The notes under the pieces: generated by a model
The model's input: only the letters and a program-made list of their open reading frames with translations
Databases searched by the model: none
What the model was told of the DNA's origin: nothing
Made by a program: the position numbers and the translations under genes
Part shown: positions 27,019 to 35,256 of the stretch, in pieces
Layout of the letters: every line of letters starts with the position of its first letter
Position numbering within the stretch: the stretch's first letter is position 1
Assembly (NCBI RefSeq): GCF_029051645.1
Contig: NZ_JAACFS010000029.1
Span: forward strand, 33,113-97,112
Reading direction: 5' to 3'
Length of the DNA: 64,000 nt
Source: Bradyrhizobium sp. CSA112
Lineage (GTDB): Bacteria; Pseudomonadota; Alphaproteobacteria; Rhizobiales; Xanthobacteraceae

Positions 27019-28197
27019 ATGGCTGATCTCGCGGTCATCGACCGTTTTACCGAAACATTCTCGCGCTACATCGATTCCGGCTTCGGAATTCTCGGCGGCG
27101 ACGTTGCGTTTCTGAGCTCAACGCTGGTTGTCATTGATTTGACGCTTGCGGGCCTTGCGTGGAGCCTGCGTGCCGACGATCACATCCTGGTTACGCTTGC
27201 CAAGAAGGTGCTCTATGTCGGGGCATTCGCCTTCATCATTGGCAACTTCAAGTCGCTTGCCGGCATCGTCTTCAGCTCGTTCTCAAGCATTGGGCTGAAG
27301 GCAAGCGGCGGTTCGCTGAGCGCGGCGGATCTGATGCGGCCGGGCTTCGTGGCCTCGACGGGGTTCACCGCGGCACATCCGCTGCTCGAGGAAACCGGCC
27401 AGTTCTCGGGCTTCGACATACTGACCAACCTGCCCACGATTCTGATCCTGCTGTTTTGCTGGATCGTGATCGTGCTCGCGTTCTTCATCCTCTCGGTCCA
27501 ACTGTTCGTTACCTTGATCGAGTTCAAGCTGACGACGCTTGCGAGTTTTATTCTGGTACCGTTCGCCCTCTGGGGCAAAACGTCTTTTCTCGCCGAAAAG
27601 ACGCTCGGCAACGTGGTCGCATCCGGTGTCAAGGTGATGGTGCTTGCGATCATCATCGGCATCGGATCGACCATCTTCGGTGAACTCGCCACGACGCTGA
27701 CCCGACCGGTCGATATTGTTTCCGCCATGAGCCTGCTGCTTGCCGCGCTCTCCTTGTTTGGGCTCGGTATCTTTGGCCCAGGAATCGCGGCCGGTCTGGT
27801 GTCGGGCGCGCCCCAACTTGGCGCCGGTGCTGCCGCGGGCACAGTTGCGGGCGCCGCGGCGGTCGCGATCGGCGGTGGTGCGATGGCGCTCGGCGGCTTG
27901 CGAATGGCGGCAGGGTCGGTAGGAACGCTCCGTTCAGCCGCTTCCCTTTCCGGTACACCGACGAGCGGGCCTACCCCTGCGGCAGATGCGGCCGGCGCTC
28001 GCCAGAGTTCTCAGCCGGCGGAAGCCGGCAGGCTTGGCGGTGAGGGCTCCGCTTCATCCAGCGGCAGACCGTCGGGTCTGGCCGGCCAGTTCCGTCCGGG
28101 ACAGCAGATCAAGGATGCGGCGCGCGTCGCCAGCCATACCCTGAAGGAAGGTGACAAAGGTGGACACTCTTCCGGTCCCAAGCTGGGAGAGGACTAA
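27019..28197 (+). CDS. trbL: Conjugal transfer channel protein TrbL (VirB6-type)
   Basis: A 392-residue polytopic inner-membrane protein, TrbL/VirB6 family. At least six hydrophobic segments lie between residues 30 and 260 (e.g. LPTILILLFCWIVIVLAFFI; VKVMVLAIIIGIGSTIFGEL; AMSLLLAALSLFGLGIFGPG). A Gly/Ala/Ser-rich cytoplasmic tail of about 130 residues follows. GGAGGGGG stands just before the ATG. Confidence 0.93.
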   Translation: MADLAVIDRFTETFSRYIDSGFGILGGDVAFLSSTLVVIDLTLAGLAWSLRADDHILVTLAKKVLYVGAFAFIIGNFKSLAGIVFSSFSSIGLKASGGSLSAADLMRPGFVASTGFTAAHPLLEETGQFSGFDILTNLPTILILLFCWIVIVLAFFILSVQLFVTLIEFKLTTLASFILVPFALWGKTSFLAEKTLGNVVASGVKVMVLAIIIGIGSTIFGELATTLTRPVDIVSAMSLLLAALSLFGLGIFGPGIAAGLVSGAPQLGAGAAAGTVAGAAAVAIGGGAMALGGLRMAAGSVGTLRSAASLSGTPTSGPTPAADAAGARQSSQPAEAGRLGGEGSASSSGRPSGLAGQFRPGQQIKDAARVASHTLKEGDKGGHSSGPKLGED

Positions 28198-28201
28198 AGC
28201 T

Positions 28202-28906
28202 ATGGCGACTCATCCCTTCCACCGCCCGTCGGTCCGCTATGGCAATACGCCCGAGCCGGTCACGCCCTATCAGAAGGCGCAACAGGTCTGGGACGAACGG
28301 CTGGGCTCGGCCCGCGTTCAGGCCAGCAACTGGCGGCTAGCCGCTCTGGCCGCTATTGCACTTTCAACGGTGTTGGGTCTCACGTTTTCGACGGTGATTG
28401 GCCGGTCCGGCGTCGTGCCATATGTCGTCGAGGTTGATCGCCTCGGTGAAGTGCGCGCTGTCGGTCCTGCATTTGAAACCTATCAGCCCACCGATGCCCA
28501 GATCGCGCACTTCCTCGCGCGCTTCGTCGAAAACGTCCGCTCGCTATCGATTGACCCGGTCATCGTGCGAACGAACTGGCTTCGAGCGTATGACTTTGTC
28601 ACCGATCGCGGGGCGCAGGCTCTTAACGAGTATGCGCGAGAAGCCGACCCCTTCACCAAGATCGGCGCAAAAACCGCAACCGCCGACGTGATCTCGGTCG
28701 TCCGTGCATCCGGCGACAGTTTCGAGATTCGCTGGAAGGAGAGCACCTACGAGAACGGCGCGGTCGCAAAGACTGAGCGCTTCACCGGCGTCGTGACAGT
28801 CATCCTGAAACCTCCAACCAGTGCCGAGACGTTGCGGAAAAACCCGCTCGGTCTCTACGTTCATTCCCTCAACTGGTCGCGCGACTTGATCGGAGACGCA
28901 AAATGA
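28202..28906 (+). CDS. trbF: Conjugal transfer protein TrbF (VirB8-type)
   Basis: A 234-residue bitopic inner-membrane protein with a cytoplasmic N-terminus, one transmembrane helix (about 48-68, WRLAALAAIALSTVLGLTFS) and the periplasmic VirB8 domain (VPYVVEVDRLGEVRAVGPAF; FEIRWKESTYENGAVAKTER). It nucleates assembly of the core channel. Start 28202 lies 4 bases after the trbL stop. It overlaps trbG by 4 bases. Confidence 0.94.
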   Translation: MATHPFHRPSVRYGNTPEPVTPYQKAQQVWDERLGSARVQASNWRLAALAAIALSTVLGLTFSTVIGRSGVVPYVVEVDRLGEVRAVGPAFETYQPTDAQIAHFLARFVENVRSLSIDPVIVRTNWLRAYDFVTDRGAQALNEYAREADPFTKIGAKTATADVISVVRASGDSFEIRWKESTYENGAVAKTERFTGVVTVILKPPTSAETLRKNPLGLYVHSLNWSRDLIGDAK

Positions 28907-29928
28907 TGTCTTTTGCCATGAAGAGCCGCGCGTCTGTGAGCACCCTTGTGCTGGCGCTCGCACTTGGGGGCTGCGCCACGAAATTGAATCTCGAGGCGCC
29001 GTACGACGAGTTGAGCTTTGAGAAGGCTCTTCCGGAGACCGATCCGCCTAAGCCGGTCCAGGTTGTCGAGGTACCCAAGGTGTTGCCTCTGCCTGGCCAA
29101 CTCAAGCCTTGGCCAACCAAAGGTGCGAAAGGCGAGAAGGTGCCGCCGGAACAGGCCATTGCCACTGCCAACAAGGCCGCACGGATCGAGCCGACCCGGG
29201 CAGGCTATATCAATGCCATTCAGGTCTATCCCTGGACCGAGGGCGCGCTTTATCGGCTCTACACCAGTCCGGAGAAGGTCTCCACCATCGTGCTGCAGCC
29301 AGCCGAAGAGCTGATCGATGTCTCGACTGGCGACACCCTACGCTGGGTCATCGCCGACACCATAAGCGGGCAGGGGGGCACACGGCGGGTCCATATCCTG
29401 GTCAAGCCGACGCTGCCAGATATTCAGACCAATCTTGTGGTCCTGACCGACCGGCGCACCTACCACCTCGAACTCGTTTCCACCAAGCAAACCTACATGG
29501 CCTCAATCTCCTGGACCTATCCGACCGACAGTCTGGTCGCACTTCACAAGCAAAACCAGGCGGCGCAGGAGACTGAACAACGTGTCGCTGATCGCGGCGT
29601 GCGCCTGGACAGCTTGAACTTCCGTTATCGGATCGAGGGGGACGATCCGCCGTGGCGGCCGCTTCGCGCCTTCGACGATGGCCATAAGGTCTTTATTCAG
29701 ATGCCGTCGGGTCTTTCCCAAGGCGAAGCGCCGCCGCTGTTCATCGCCGGCGCCGATGGCCGACCTAACCTCGTCAATTATCGCGTGCGAGGTTCCTACT
29801 ACATCGTCGACCGGATGTTCGGCGCCGCCGAGCTTCGCCTCGGCGAGAATCCCCAGCGCACGGTTCGGATCATCCGCACCGATGCGCGCCCGGTCTCTCA
29901 GATCTTCAGCACCGGAGGCGCATCGTGA
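28903..29928 (+). CDS. trbG: Conjugal transfer lipoprotein TrbG (VirB9-type)
   Basis: A 341-residue outer-membrane-associated channel subunit. A signal peptide ends in a lipobox-like LALALGGC (Cys near residue 24). It is followed by a Pro-rich linker and the VirB9 domain (INAIQVYPWTEGALYRLYTS; YHLELVSTKQTYMASISWTY; RGSYYIVDRMFGAAELRLGE). It forms the outer ring with TrbI. Its stop overlaps the GTG start of trbI. Confidence 0.94.
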   Translation: MMSFAMKSRASVSTLVLALALGGCATKLNLEAPYDELSFEKALPETDPPKPVQVVEVPKVLPLPGQLKPWPTKGAKGEKVPPEQAIATANKAARIEPTRAGYINAIQVYPWTEGALYRLYTSPEKVSTIVLQPAEELIDVSTGDTLRWVIADTISGQGGTRRVHILVKPTLPDIQTNLVVLTDRRTYHLELVSTKQTYMASISWTYPTDSLVALHKQNQAAQETEQRVADRGVRLDSLNFRYRIEGDDPPWRPLRAFDDGHKVFIQMPSGLSQGEAPPLFIAGADGRPNLVNYRVRGSYYIVDRMFGAAELRLGENPQRTVRIIRTDARPVSQIFSTGGAS

Positions 29929-31202
29929 CCGAGGATTCCGACAAGGTGCCACCCGAACGGCTGGAATTGCGGGCACGGCCGCGGCCGGTCCGCCGCCTCA
30001 ATAAGCGCACCCTCATGATTGGCTGCGCGATTGCCGCGTTGCTCATCGCGGCGGCGACGATCATCGCGCTCAGTCCGCCTCGGATGTTCAAACCCACTGA
30101 ACGAACTGAATTGTACAATACCGACCGCAAACAGACGGCTGACGGGCTCACCAAGCTGCCTAAGTCCTACCAGGACTTGCCGCCAAAACTTGGCCCACCG
30201 TCACCCGGCGATGTCGGTCGCGCCTTCGCCGAGAGTGAGAAGAAACTTGGAGCAAGCCCGTCCGAAACGCCGTTCCAGGCTAACCCGGAGCAGGATGTCG
30301 AGCGGGCAGAGCGCATCCGCCAGGCCCGTATTGCGCAGCAGGCCAAGGAGTCGGGCCTTCTATTTCGCCTGTCCGACAAGCAGGACCGGCGCAAGCAGCC
30401 GGTGGCTGCGGTCACAGTCACTGAGCAGCCTTCGGCATTTCGTCCGGCACCCGCCGATAACACTCCGACGACAGCTGATCTCCTTGCAAAGGCCCCGGGC
30501 CTGCACGATCGGTCCAGCGAAATCATTCCATCGTCCCAGGCGCGCAAGCTCGCCTTCGTTGGCGCCAAAGCTGACAAGGAAACGACTAACCCGCACAGCC
30601 TCGCGGCCGTGCCGTCGTCCTACGCGATCATGGCGGGGTCGATCATACCGGCGAGCCTGATCACTGGCTTGAATTCCGATCTGCCGGGGTCGACAATCGC
30701 GCAAGTGACCGAAAACGTCTACGACACGGTGACAGGCGAGCATCTTCTGATCCCGCAGGGGACGCGGCTTTTTGGCAAATACGACAGCGTCGTTGCCTTT
30801 GGCCAGAAGCGTGCGCTGGTGGTCTGGACGCGCCTGATCCTGCCCAACGGCAATTCGATCGTCATCGAGAATCTGCCGGCGAACGATGTGGCGGGCTATG
30901 CCGGTCTTGAGGACGAGGTTGATTTCCACACCTGGCAATTGCTCAAGGGAATTGGCCTCGCGACGCTTCTTGGCGTCGGGACCCAGCTCTCGCTTGGCAA
31001 TGATGAAAGCGATCTGGTCAAGGCGCTGCGCGAAAGCGTTCAGCAGACGACCAATAGAGCAGGCCAGCGGCTCATCGAACGTGAACTCGATGTCCAGCCG
31101 ACCATCACAGTGCGGCCAGGGTGGCCGTTGCGCGTCATTGTCTCAAAGGATCTGGTGCTGAAGCCGTATCAAGACATTCAGACGACGCCTAAGGCGAAAT
31201 AG
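29925..31202 (+). CDS. trbI: Conjugal transfer protein TrbI (VirB10-type)
   Basis: A 425-residue VirB10 homologue. It has a short cytoplasmic N-terminus, one transmembrane helix (about 30-50, RTLMIGCAIAALLIAAATII), a Pro-rich periplasmic linker and the C-terminal beta-barrel domain with SYAIMAGSIIPASLITGLNS, LIPQGTRLFGKYDSV and WPLRVIVSKDLVLKPY. It spans both membranes and links ATPases to the outer pore. The start is GTG in a GTGA overlap with trbG. Confidence 0.95.
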   Translation: MTEDSDKVPPERLELRARPRPVRRLNKRTLMIGCAIAALLIAAATIIALSPPRMFKPTERTELYNTDRKQTADGLTKLPKSYQDLPPKLGPPSPGDVGRAFAESEKKLGASPSETPFQANPEQDVERAERIRQARIAQQAKESGLLFRLSDKQDRRKQPVAAVTVTEQPSAFRPAPADNTPTTADLLAKAPGLHDRSSEIIPSSQARKLAFVGAKADKETTNPHSLAAVPSSYAIMAGSIIPASLITGLNSDLPGSTIAQVTENVYDTVTGEHLLIPQGTRLFGKYDSVVAFGQKRALVVWTRLILPNGNSIVIENLPANDVAGYAGLEDEVDFHTWQLLKGIGLATLLGVGTQLSLGNDESDLVKALRESVQQTTNRAGQRLIERELDVQPTITVRPGWPLRVIVSKDLVLKPYQDIQTTPKAK

Positions 31203-31207
31203 TGCCA

Positions 31208-31462
31208 ATGAAACTTTCGAAACTGCCCGACCGCACCCCGGTCAAGCTCAGCACGACGTTAACGCCGAACCTTGCGGCGCGGCTTCGCGACTACGCCGAC
31301 TTTTACGCAGAGACCTACGGTACACGGGAGGAGGTGGCCGATCTCGTGCCCTTCATGCTGGAGGCGTTTCTTGATGGGGATGCGGATTTCAGGCGAGCCA
31401 GCCGGGCGGCGAAGGAGCCTTCAGGCAGTGTGTCCCCGAAATCCCAACAATCAGGCTGTTAG
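31208..31462 (+). CDS. DUF2274 protein, last gene of the trb operon
   Basis: An 84-residue protein, MKLSKLPDRTPVKLSTTLTP then LRDYADFYAETYGTREEVAD and VPFMLEAFLDGDADFRRA. DUF2274 genes regularly follow trbI in alphaproteobacterial integrative elements; the function is unknown to me. A ribbon-helix-helix-like opening (strand then two helices) suggests a DNA-binding role. ATG 31208 is the family-like start; a GTG at 31202 overlaps the trbI stop. Confidence 0.88.
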   Translation: MKLSKLPDRTPVKLSTTLTPNLAARLRDYADFYAETYGTREEVADLVPFMLEAFLDGDADFRRASRAAKEPSGSVSPKSQQSGC

Positions 31463-31502
31463 TGCGACGAATGGCCAGGTCCGCCGAGACGGCAAAGGCT
31501 GG

Positions 31503-31943
31503 TTAGGAAATAGCCTTGCCCGCGTCAGTTAGACGTTCGATGGCGTCCTGCACGAGGCTGGTCGCGCGTTCTAGCCGCTTTTGTAGAATGCTCAACTCGG
31601 CGCTACCAGCTTCTTCAAGACGGAGGTTTTCCGAGCTGAGAGTCTCGGCCACCAATTGCTCAATAGACGTAATAGCCCAAATGGCACTTGATGCAAATTC
31701 GATCTCTTCACGCCCGTTGAGAACCGGAGAGACATCTCCGGTCGGCGTCATTTTGGTCCCCAGCAAAAAACCATCGGTTAGAGCAAGTTCCACAACTTTT
31801 GCAGGAATATCGATCACGGAAAGAACGTCCTTCGTTCCTTCTAGCCTGTATCCGAATCGATATGCCCGCCCGCCAGCCCCATTCCCTCCAGGCTCAGTTC
31901 GCTCGACAAAGGGCTCGATAGCCGGAATTCCTCGACCAGACAT
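31503..31943 (-). CDS. Hypothetical protein divergent from an Xre regulator
   Basis: A 146-residue soluble protein. The N-terminal half is Gly-rich and beta-like (GNGAGGRAYRFGYRLEGTKD), with VLSVIDIPAKVVELALTDGF next. The C-terminal 60 residues are helical and probably coiled coil (ELSILQKRLERATSLVQDAI). I do not recognise it. Its promoter region faces that of the regulator at 32014 across a perfect 16-bp palindrome, so the two are probably co-controlled. Confidence 0.55.
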   Translation of the reverse strand: MSGRGIPAIEPFVERTEPGGNGAGGRAYRFGYRLEGTKDVLSVIDIPAKVVELALTDGFLLGTKMTPTGDVSPVLNGREEIEFASSAIWAITSIEQLVAETLSSENLRLEEAGSAELSILQKRLERATSLVQDAIERLTDAGKAIS

Positions 31944-31981
31944 CTGCCGAAATCCATAACTCGGGATGCAACATGCGCAAT

Positions 31982-31997
31982 ACCTAGTATACTAGGT
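31982..31997. promoter_or_regulatory. Perfect 16-bp palindromic operator (ACCTAGTATACTAGGT)
   Basis: The two halves are exact reverse complements. It lies 16 bases before the Xre gene start and 38 bases from the divergent gene. This is the expected place for an autoregulatory site of a small Xre repressor. Confidence 0.65.
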
Positions 31998-32013
31998 GGA
32001 GTAAGCGCAACTG

Positions 32014-32241
32014 ATGATGCCGTCTTGCCGCATGAAATTGCGGCGGACGGTAGCTCGAAATCTTAGGAGGCTTCGGCAGCAGAGCGGCCTCACACAGGAG
32101 GAACTCGCGGATCGCGCCAATCTCAATCGAAACTATGTTGGGATGATAGAGCGCGAAGAAAACTCGCCGACGGTCGACGCTCTGGAACAGTTGTCAGTTG
32201 CTTTGAATGTCAGTCCCATTTCGTTTTTTAAAATCGATTAG
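32014..32241 (+). CDS. Small Xre-family transcriptional regulator
   Basis: A 75-residue protein made almost entirely of one helix-turn-helix_3 domain: NLRRLRQQSGLTQEELADRA, NRNYVGMIEREENSPTVDAL, LSVALNVSPISFFKID. Size and sequence resemble phage-type repressors and restriction-modification C proteins. Two ATG codons (32014 and 32017) are adjacent. The perfect palindrome upstream is its likely operator. It stands at the edge of the defence-like block and is convergent with the JAB gene; whether it controls the conjugation operon is unknown. Confidence 0.88.
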   Translation: MMPSCRMKLRRTVARNLRRLRQQSGLTQEELADRANLNRNYVGMIEREENSPTVDALEQLSVALNVSPISFFKID

Positions 32242-32597
32242 GCGTAGCATGTATCGCCGAACAGGGGACAAAGCCTTCGGAGTTGGCAGGTCGTCAAACC
32301 CACCTCGTCACAATGGGTCATCTTGGAGCGAAAGCTCGCTTTTAGAGCACCATTGAAGTGCTTGGGTGCAACGAGACCAAGATCTGAGCGTCCTGTGAAA
32401 CGATTATTTCAGTTGGGGCGGCGTTAAAGAAACCGGTCTTGTTGCTGAGTTTTCCGTGCGTCGCGGTCGAAATTCCAACTACTTCTCCCGGTAACCGTAA
32501 GACAACGCCACCCTCTCTCCGATGTGCTCTCCCCAGAGCCCGCGTCGCTTTAAGTGATACCCGGCCTTAACTGGGCTTAAGATGCAGTTGGCCGCGG
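32242..32597. other. Convergent intergenic region
   Basis: About 355 bases between the ends of the Xre and JAB genes. No gene or clear hairpin terminator recognised. Confidence 0.4.
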
Positions 32598-33074
32598 CTA
32601 TACTGAGGGAGGATCAAAAATTTTGAGCTCCTGCGGCGTTGCAACCAATCGTCGCCGAATTAACGGACGGACGACCTGTCCCTTCCAGCATTGCGGGGTC
32701 CACTCCGTTTCGCTCCCGGCCACGATGAGCATCAGCGGTGCACTCACCCGTCGGGCTATCCGCAGGAGCGTTGCCGAATCGAGATCGCTCATCTTGGCAA
32801 CGCCGTCGGGATGCGAATGCCAGTCCCCGAGGTAGTCGAGATCACCGGCGCTTGCTTCGAAGGCGCTTTCGATCTCCGCCACCTGCCATTCGTGGTCCGG
32901 CAGAAAACAGTGGCGACCGTGAAGGGCGCGGGGCCCAGGGCCTCGCAGATCGACGATGACGCGATCCTCGCCCGAGCGCCAGCCTAGAAGGATTCCTCCA
33001 TTCTCGAGCGGCGATAGATCTCGCGCGAACTCGCTCATAGACCGCATTACCGGCGAGGACAGCCAGACGGTCAC
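32598..33074 (-). CDS. JAB/JAMM-type isopeptidase of a ubiquitin-like conjugation operon
   Basis: A 158-residue Mov34/MPN protein with all JAMM ligands: Glu24 in LENGGILLGW, His86 and His88 in GDWHSHPDG, and Ser96/Asp99 in KMSDLD. Such zinc proteases cut ubiquitin-like tags from targets or process their precursors; Cap3 and Bil-type JABs are relatives. GTG 33074 is chosen because it overlaps the E2-E1 stop as GTGA and has GCGGAG upstream; an in-frame GTG at 33092 is possible. It is the last gene of a three-gene operon. Confidence 0.88.
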   Translation of the reverse strand: MTVWLSSPVMRSMSEFARDLSPLENGGILLGWRSGEDRVIVDLRGPGPRALHGRHCFLPDHEWQVAEIESAFEASAGDLDYLGDWHSHPDGVAKMSDLDSATLLRIARRVSAPLMLIVAGSETEWTPQCWKGQVVRPLIRRRLVATPQELKIFDPPSV

Positions 33075-34858
33075 GCTTTGGCTCCGCAGCACTTCGGGTG
33101 AGCCGGGCAGGGATATCCTTCCCAGCGGGGCAGCGTCCTCGAGCCGTCCTCGTTCTTGAGCGTCAATACAGCCACGGCCCAGGCGCCGGGGTCGTACTTT
33201 TCGTCCGAAAGAAGCCCGACCGCAGTCCGCACGATTTCAAGCGAGATCTCCTGCAGGTCGAAGCCGCCGCCGGTGAAGGTCGGAGCGTTGCAGCCGACCG
33301 GAATCACTGTGCCGGCATCGTCGACGCGTGGCTCGGGTATGCGCTTGTCCTTCCAGTGCTCGTTGAGGCAGACGAAGCAGCCTCCGGCCCCTGGAACGAA
33401 ACGTGCGACCACGCCACCCGCGACCCCGTGCGTGCCGTGGCCCATCACGTACGGTACACCGAAGCGCTTGCAATAGTGGGAGAGCGCAAGCTGCACCTCT
33501 TCCGATGCCGAGGCGTCGACCACCACGTCCGCGCAGCGCAGCAGATCAAACAGCGGCGCAAGCACGTTGCCGGACTCGGGCGTTAGCTCCGCGCAACTGG
33601 TGGCTGTCTCGCCGAGACGTCTGGGAAGGAAGCTCGCCCTCGTCCAGGGATAGTTATCGGCGATGAAGTTTGCGAGAGCCGAGGCCTTGCCTCTCCCCCA
33701 GGCCGAACGACCCAGCGGCCAGCGAAGGCTGTTGCCGGGCTGAACGGTGTCGAAATCAATGAACGTGATTTCGCCCAGACCGGCGCGCGCCAATTCCAGC
33801 CCGGCGAAACTTCCGATCGCGCCGATTCCGACAACGACAGCTTTTTTGCCCTGAAGCGACTTCGCGACTGGTAGGCGGGAAAAGACGTCGTCTTTTCCCG
33901 CCCGCTCCGCCCGAACCAGCCGCGTCTCGGCTGCCCCGTTGCTGTCGTCCCCTACCGCGCGCCGGGTGACCAGGAAGAGCCACCCCGCGCCGTTTTGGCC
34001 GTACTTCGTTTCTTCGGGAAACACGATGCCGGTGATGGACAACGATCCCCGCGCCGCTTCGTTGACCTTGCGCACGCTCGGCCCTTGCAACACTGCTTGG
34101 CGCGCGAGTTCCTCTTCAGCCAGCCGGAGCAATTCGCCCGAGTCCGTTGTCACGCGCGGAGTGAATTTGACCCATCGACCGGTAATCAACTGAGCGTCTT
34201 GCGGCCCCACCGGGAATCCGAACAATTTCCCTAGGGCCGCGCCGTTGCTCGTCTTCACTTGCCGCAGGACTCCCTCGAACGCGGCCCCGTTATGCTGGCT
34301 GGACCGAGGAGAGCACGCCAACTCGATCAGCCCGTGCGGTGCCGACGGCAATGCCGCCTGACCGTCGAAGAGGATGACAGAATCCTCTTCCGAACCGGGC
34401 GCAAAGTAGGGCATCAACGGGTCGGCGGCCTGCTCTTCGAGCTTGGCTGCGTCGCCCCAACGGCCGTCTTTTCTGGCTTGAAGAGCGCTCAGCAGATGGT
34501 GCAGCCGCTCTTGGATGAAGTCAGCGACGAGCTGGTTGGAGTCCCACTGCCCCGATTCTTGCGTGAGCAGGCACAGATCGCGACTGAGGGGGTTTTGATG
34601 GCGCTCGAACCTCTCGTTTGGCGCAGCGACTGCGGGGCGGAACAAAGGGTGCAGCGGGGAATACCCGATTAGCAAGAGCATGGGCGCTGACTGCCCATCC
34701 ACCGGCCAGTCCGCTTCCAAGATCAGCACGCCGTTCTGCTTGTGGACGGTCCGCGGGACGATCCCGAGATGCGAGAAGGCGGCGAGCTCTTTGCCAAAGA
34801 GTCCCGGCCAGAGCGTCCACCAGTCGCGATCGGCGCCGGGCGCGGTGCCCTTTGCCAT
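33071..34858 (-). CDS. E2-E1 fusion enzyme of ubiquitin-like conjugation (ThiF-type E1 with N-terminal E2)
   Basis: A 595-residue fusion. The first 130 residues look like a bacterial E2: HQNPLSRDLCLLTQESGQW holds a probable catalytic Cys96. After a variable middle part (150-330) comes a ThiF/E1 adenylation domain with VVVGIGAIGSFAGLELARAG (nucleotide loop, 342-361) and ITFIDFDTVQPGNSLRWPLG (364-383). Cys523 in VGCNAPTFTGGG is a candidate E1 thioester cysteine; C494/C497 and C584/C590 may bind zinc. The design resembles Cap2 of type II CBASS and other E2/E1/JAB systems, but no CD-NTase gene is near. The start overlaps the stop of the small upstream ORF (TAATG). Confidence 0.88.
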   Translation of the reverse strand: MAKGTAPGADRDWWTLWPGLFGKELAAFSHLGIVPRTVHKQNGVLILEADWPVDGQSAPMLLLIGYSPLHPLFRPAVAAPNERFERHQNPLSRDLCLLTQESGQWDSNQLVADFIQERLHHLLSALQARKDGRWGDAAKLEEQAADPLMPYFAPGSEEDSVILFDGQAALPSAPHGLIELACSPRSSQHNGAAFEGVLRQVKTSNGAALGKLFGFPVGPQDAQLITGRWVKFTPRVTTDSGELLRLAEEELARQAVLQGPSVRKVNEAARGSLSITGIVFPEETKYGQNGAGWLFLVTRRAVGDDSNGAAETRLVRAERAGKDDVFSRLPVAKSLQGKKAVVVGIGAIGSFAGLELARAGLGEITFIDFDTVQPGNSLRWPLGRSAWGRGKASALANFIADNYPWTRASFLPRRLGETATSCAELTPESGNVLAPLFDLLRCADVVVDASASEEVQLALSHYCKRFGVPYVMGHGTHGVAGGVVARFVPGAGGCFVCLNEHWKDKRIPEPRVDDAGTVIPVGCNAPTFTGGGFDLQEISLEIVRTAVGLLSDEKYDPGAWAVAVLTLKNEDGSRTLPRWEGYPCPAHPKCCGAKA

Positions 34859-34995
34859 TAACGGCCTACGGGACGGTGACCGGGGGGTGTGCTGGGGCGA
34901 GGGGGACCGTTGCCGGGCGTCTCGCTGGGAGGACCGGGCGGCACGTCTGGGTGCTCCGGATGTTCCGGATGGGTTGGATGAGGCGGTTTAGCCAT
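34858..34995 (-). CDS. 45-residue Pro/His-rich peptide, first gene of the E2-E1/JAB operon
   Basis: A short ORF easily missed by size filters: it starts MAKPPHPTHPEHPEHPDVPP and ends PPGHRPVGR. Seventeen of 45 residues are Pro and five are His, with HP-x repeats at the start. Support comes from AAAGGAA eight bases before the ATG and from a one-base stop/start overlap with the E2-E1 gene, i.e. translational coupling. It has no ubiquitin fold and no C-terminal Gly-Gly. I do not know the family; it could be a modifier, a substrate or a scaffold. That it is translated is likely; its function is open. Confidence 0.65.
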   Translation of the reverse strand: MAKPPHPTHPEHPEHPDVPPGPPSETPGNGPPRPSTPPGHRPVGR

Positions 34996-35045
34996 TCGCT
35001 AATTCCTTTGATTGCTGTCACGCTCGGCGCGTGGCGCCGAATAGA

Positions 35046-35098
35046 GGACCTACTTTGCCCCGACTAGGGGACGTAGTTGTAAGGGACGTACTTTGCCC
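35046..35098. promoter_or_regulatory. Direct repeats upstream of the E2-E1/JAB operon
   Basis: GGACCTACTTTGCCC (35046-35060) recurs as GGACGTACTTTGCCC (35084-35098), 14 of 15 bases identical and 38 bases apart. A partial copy, GGGGACGTAGTTG, lies between them. They are about 50-100 bases upstream of the small ORF start at 34995, a plausible place for a regulator or promoter element. Confidence 0.45.
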
Positions 35099-35237
35099 GT
35101 CGCTTCATTTGGCTGATCACCACAATCTGAAATAACTAGTTGCAGGCCGTTGTGGAACCGCAATCGTCGCATTTTGGGACTGTCTCTCAACGTTTCCACC
35201 GTTTTCATAGCCAAATGGTAATGCGTGCAACTCCCAA

Positions 35238-35256
35238 TTGGACTGACCCACACTAG
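35238..35256 (+). repeat. 19-bp direct repeat, left copy
   Basis: TTGGACTGACCCACACTAG recurs with one difference as TTGGACCGACCCACACTAG at 39373-39391. The pair brackets the DUF2130/OLD cassette. Confidence 0.7.

Noticed and set aside
17783..31997. Shared TAGTATA core between the nucleotidyltransferase operators and the Xre operator
   Set aside because: The common stretch is only seven AT-rich bases and the overall palindromes differ in length and flanks, so one regulator for both is not supported.
32014..32241. Restriction-modification controller (C) protein
   Set aside because: Size and operator fit, but no methyltransferase or restriction enzyme gene was found nearby.
32598..34995. Type II CBASS operon
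   Set aside because: The E2-E1 fusion and JAB protease fit Cap2 and Cap3, but no CD-NTase or effector gene is present within several kilobases on either side.
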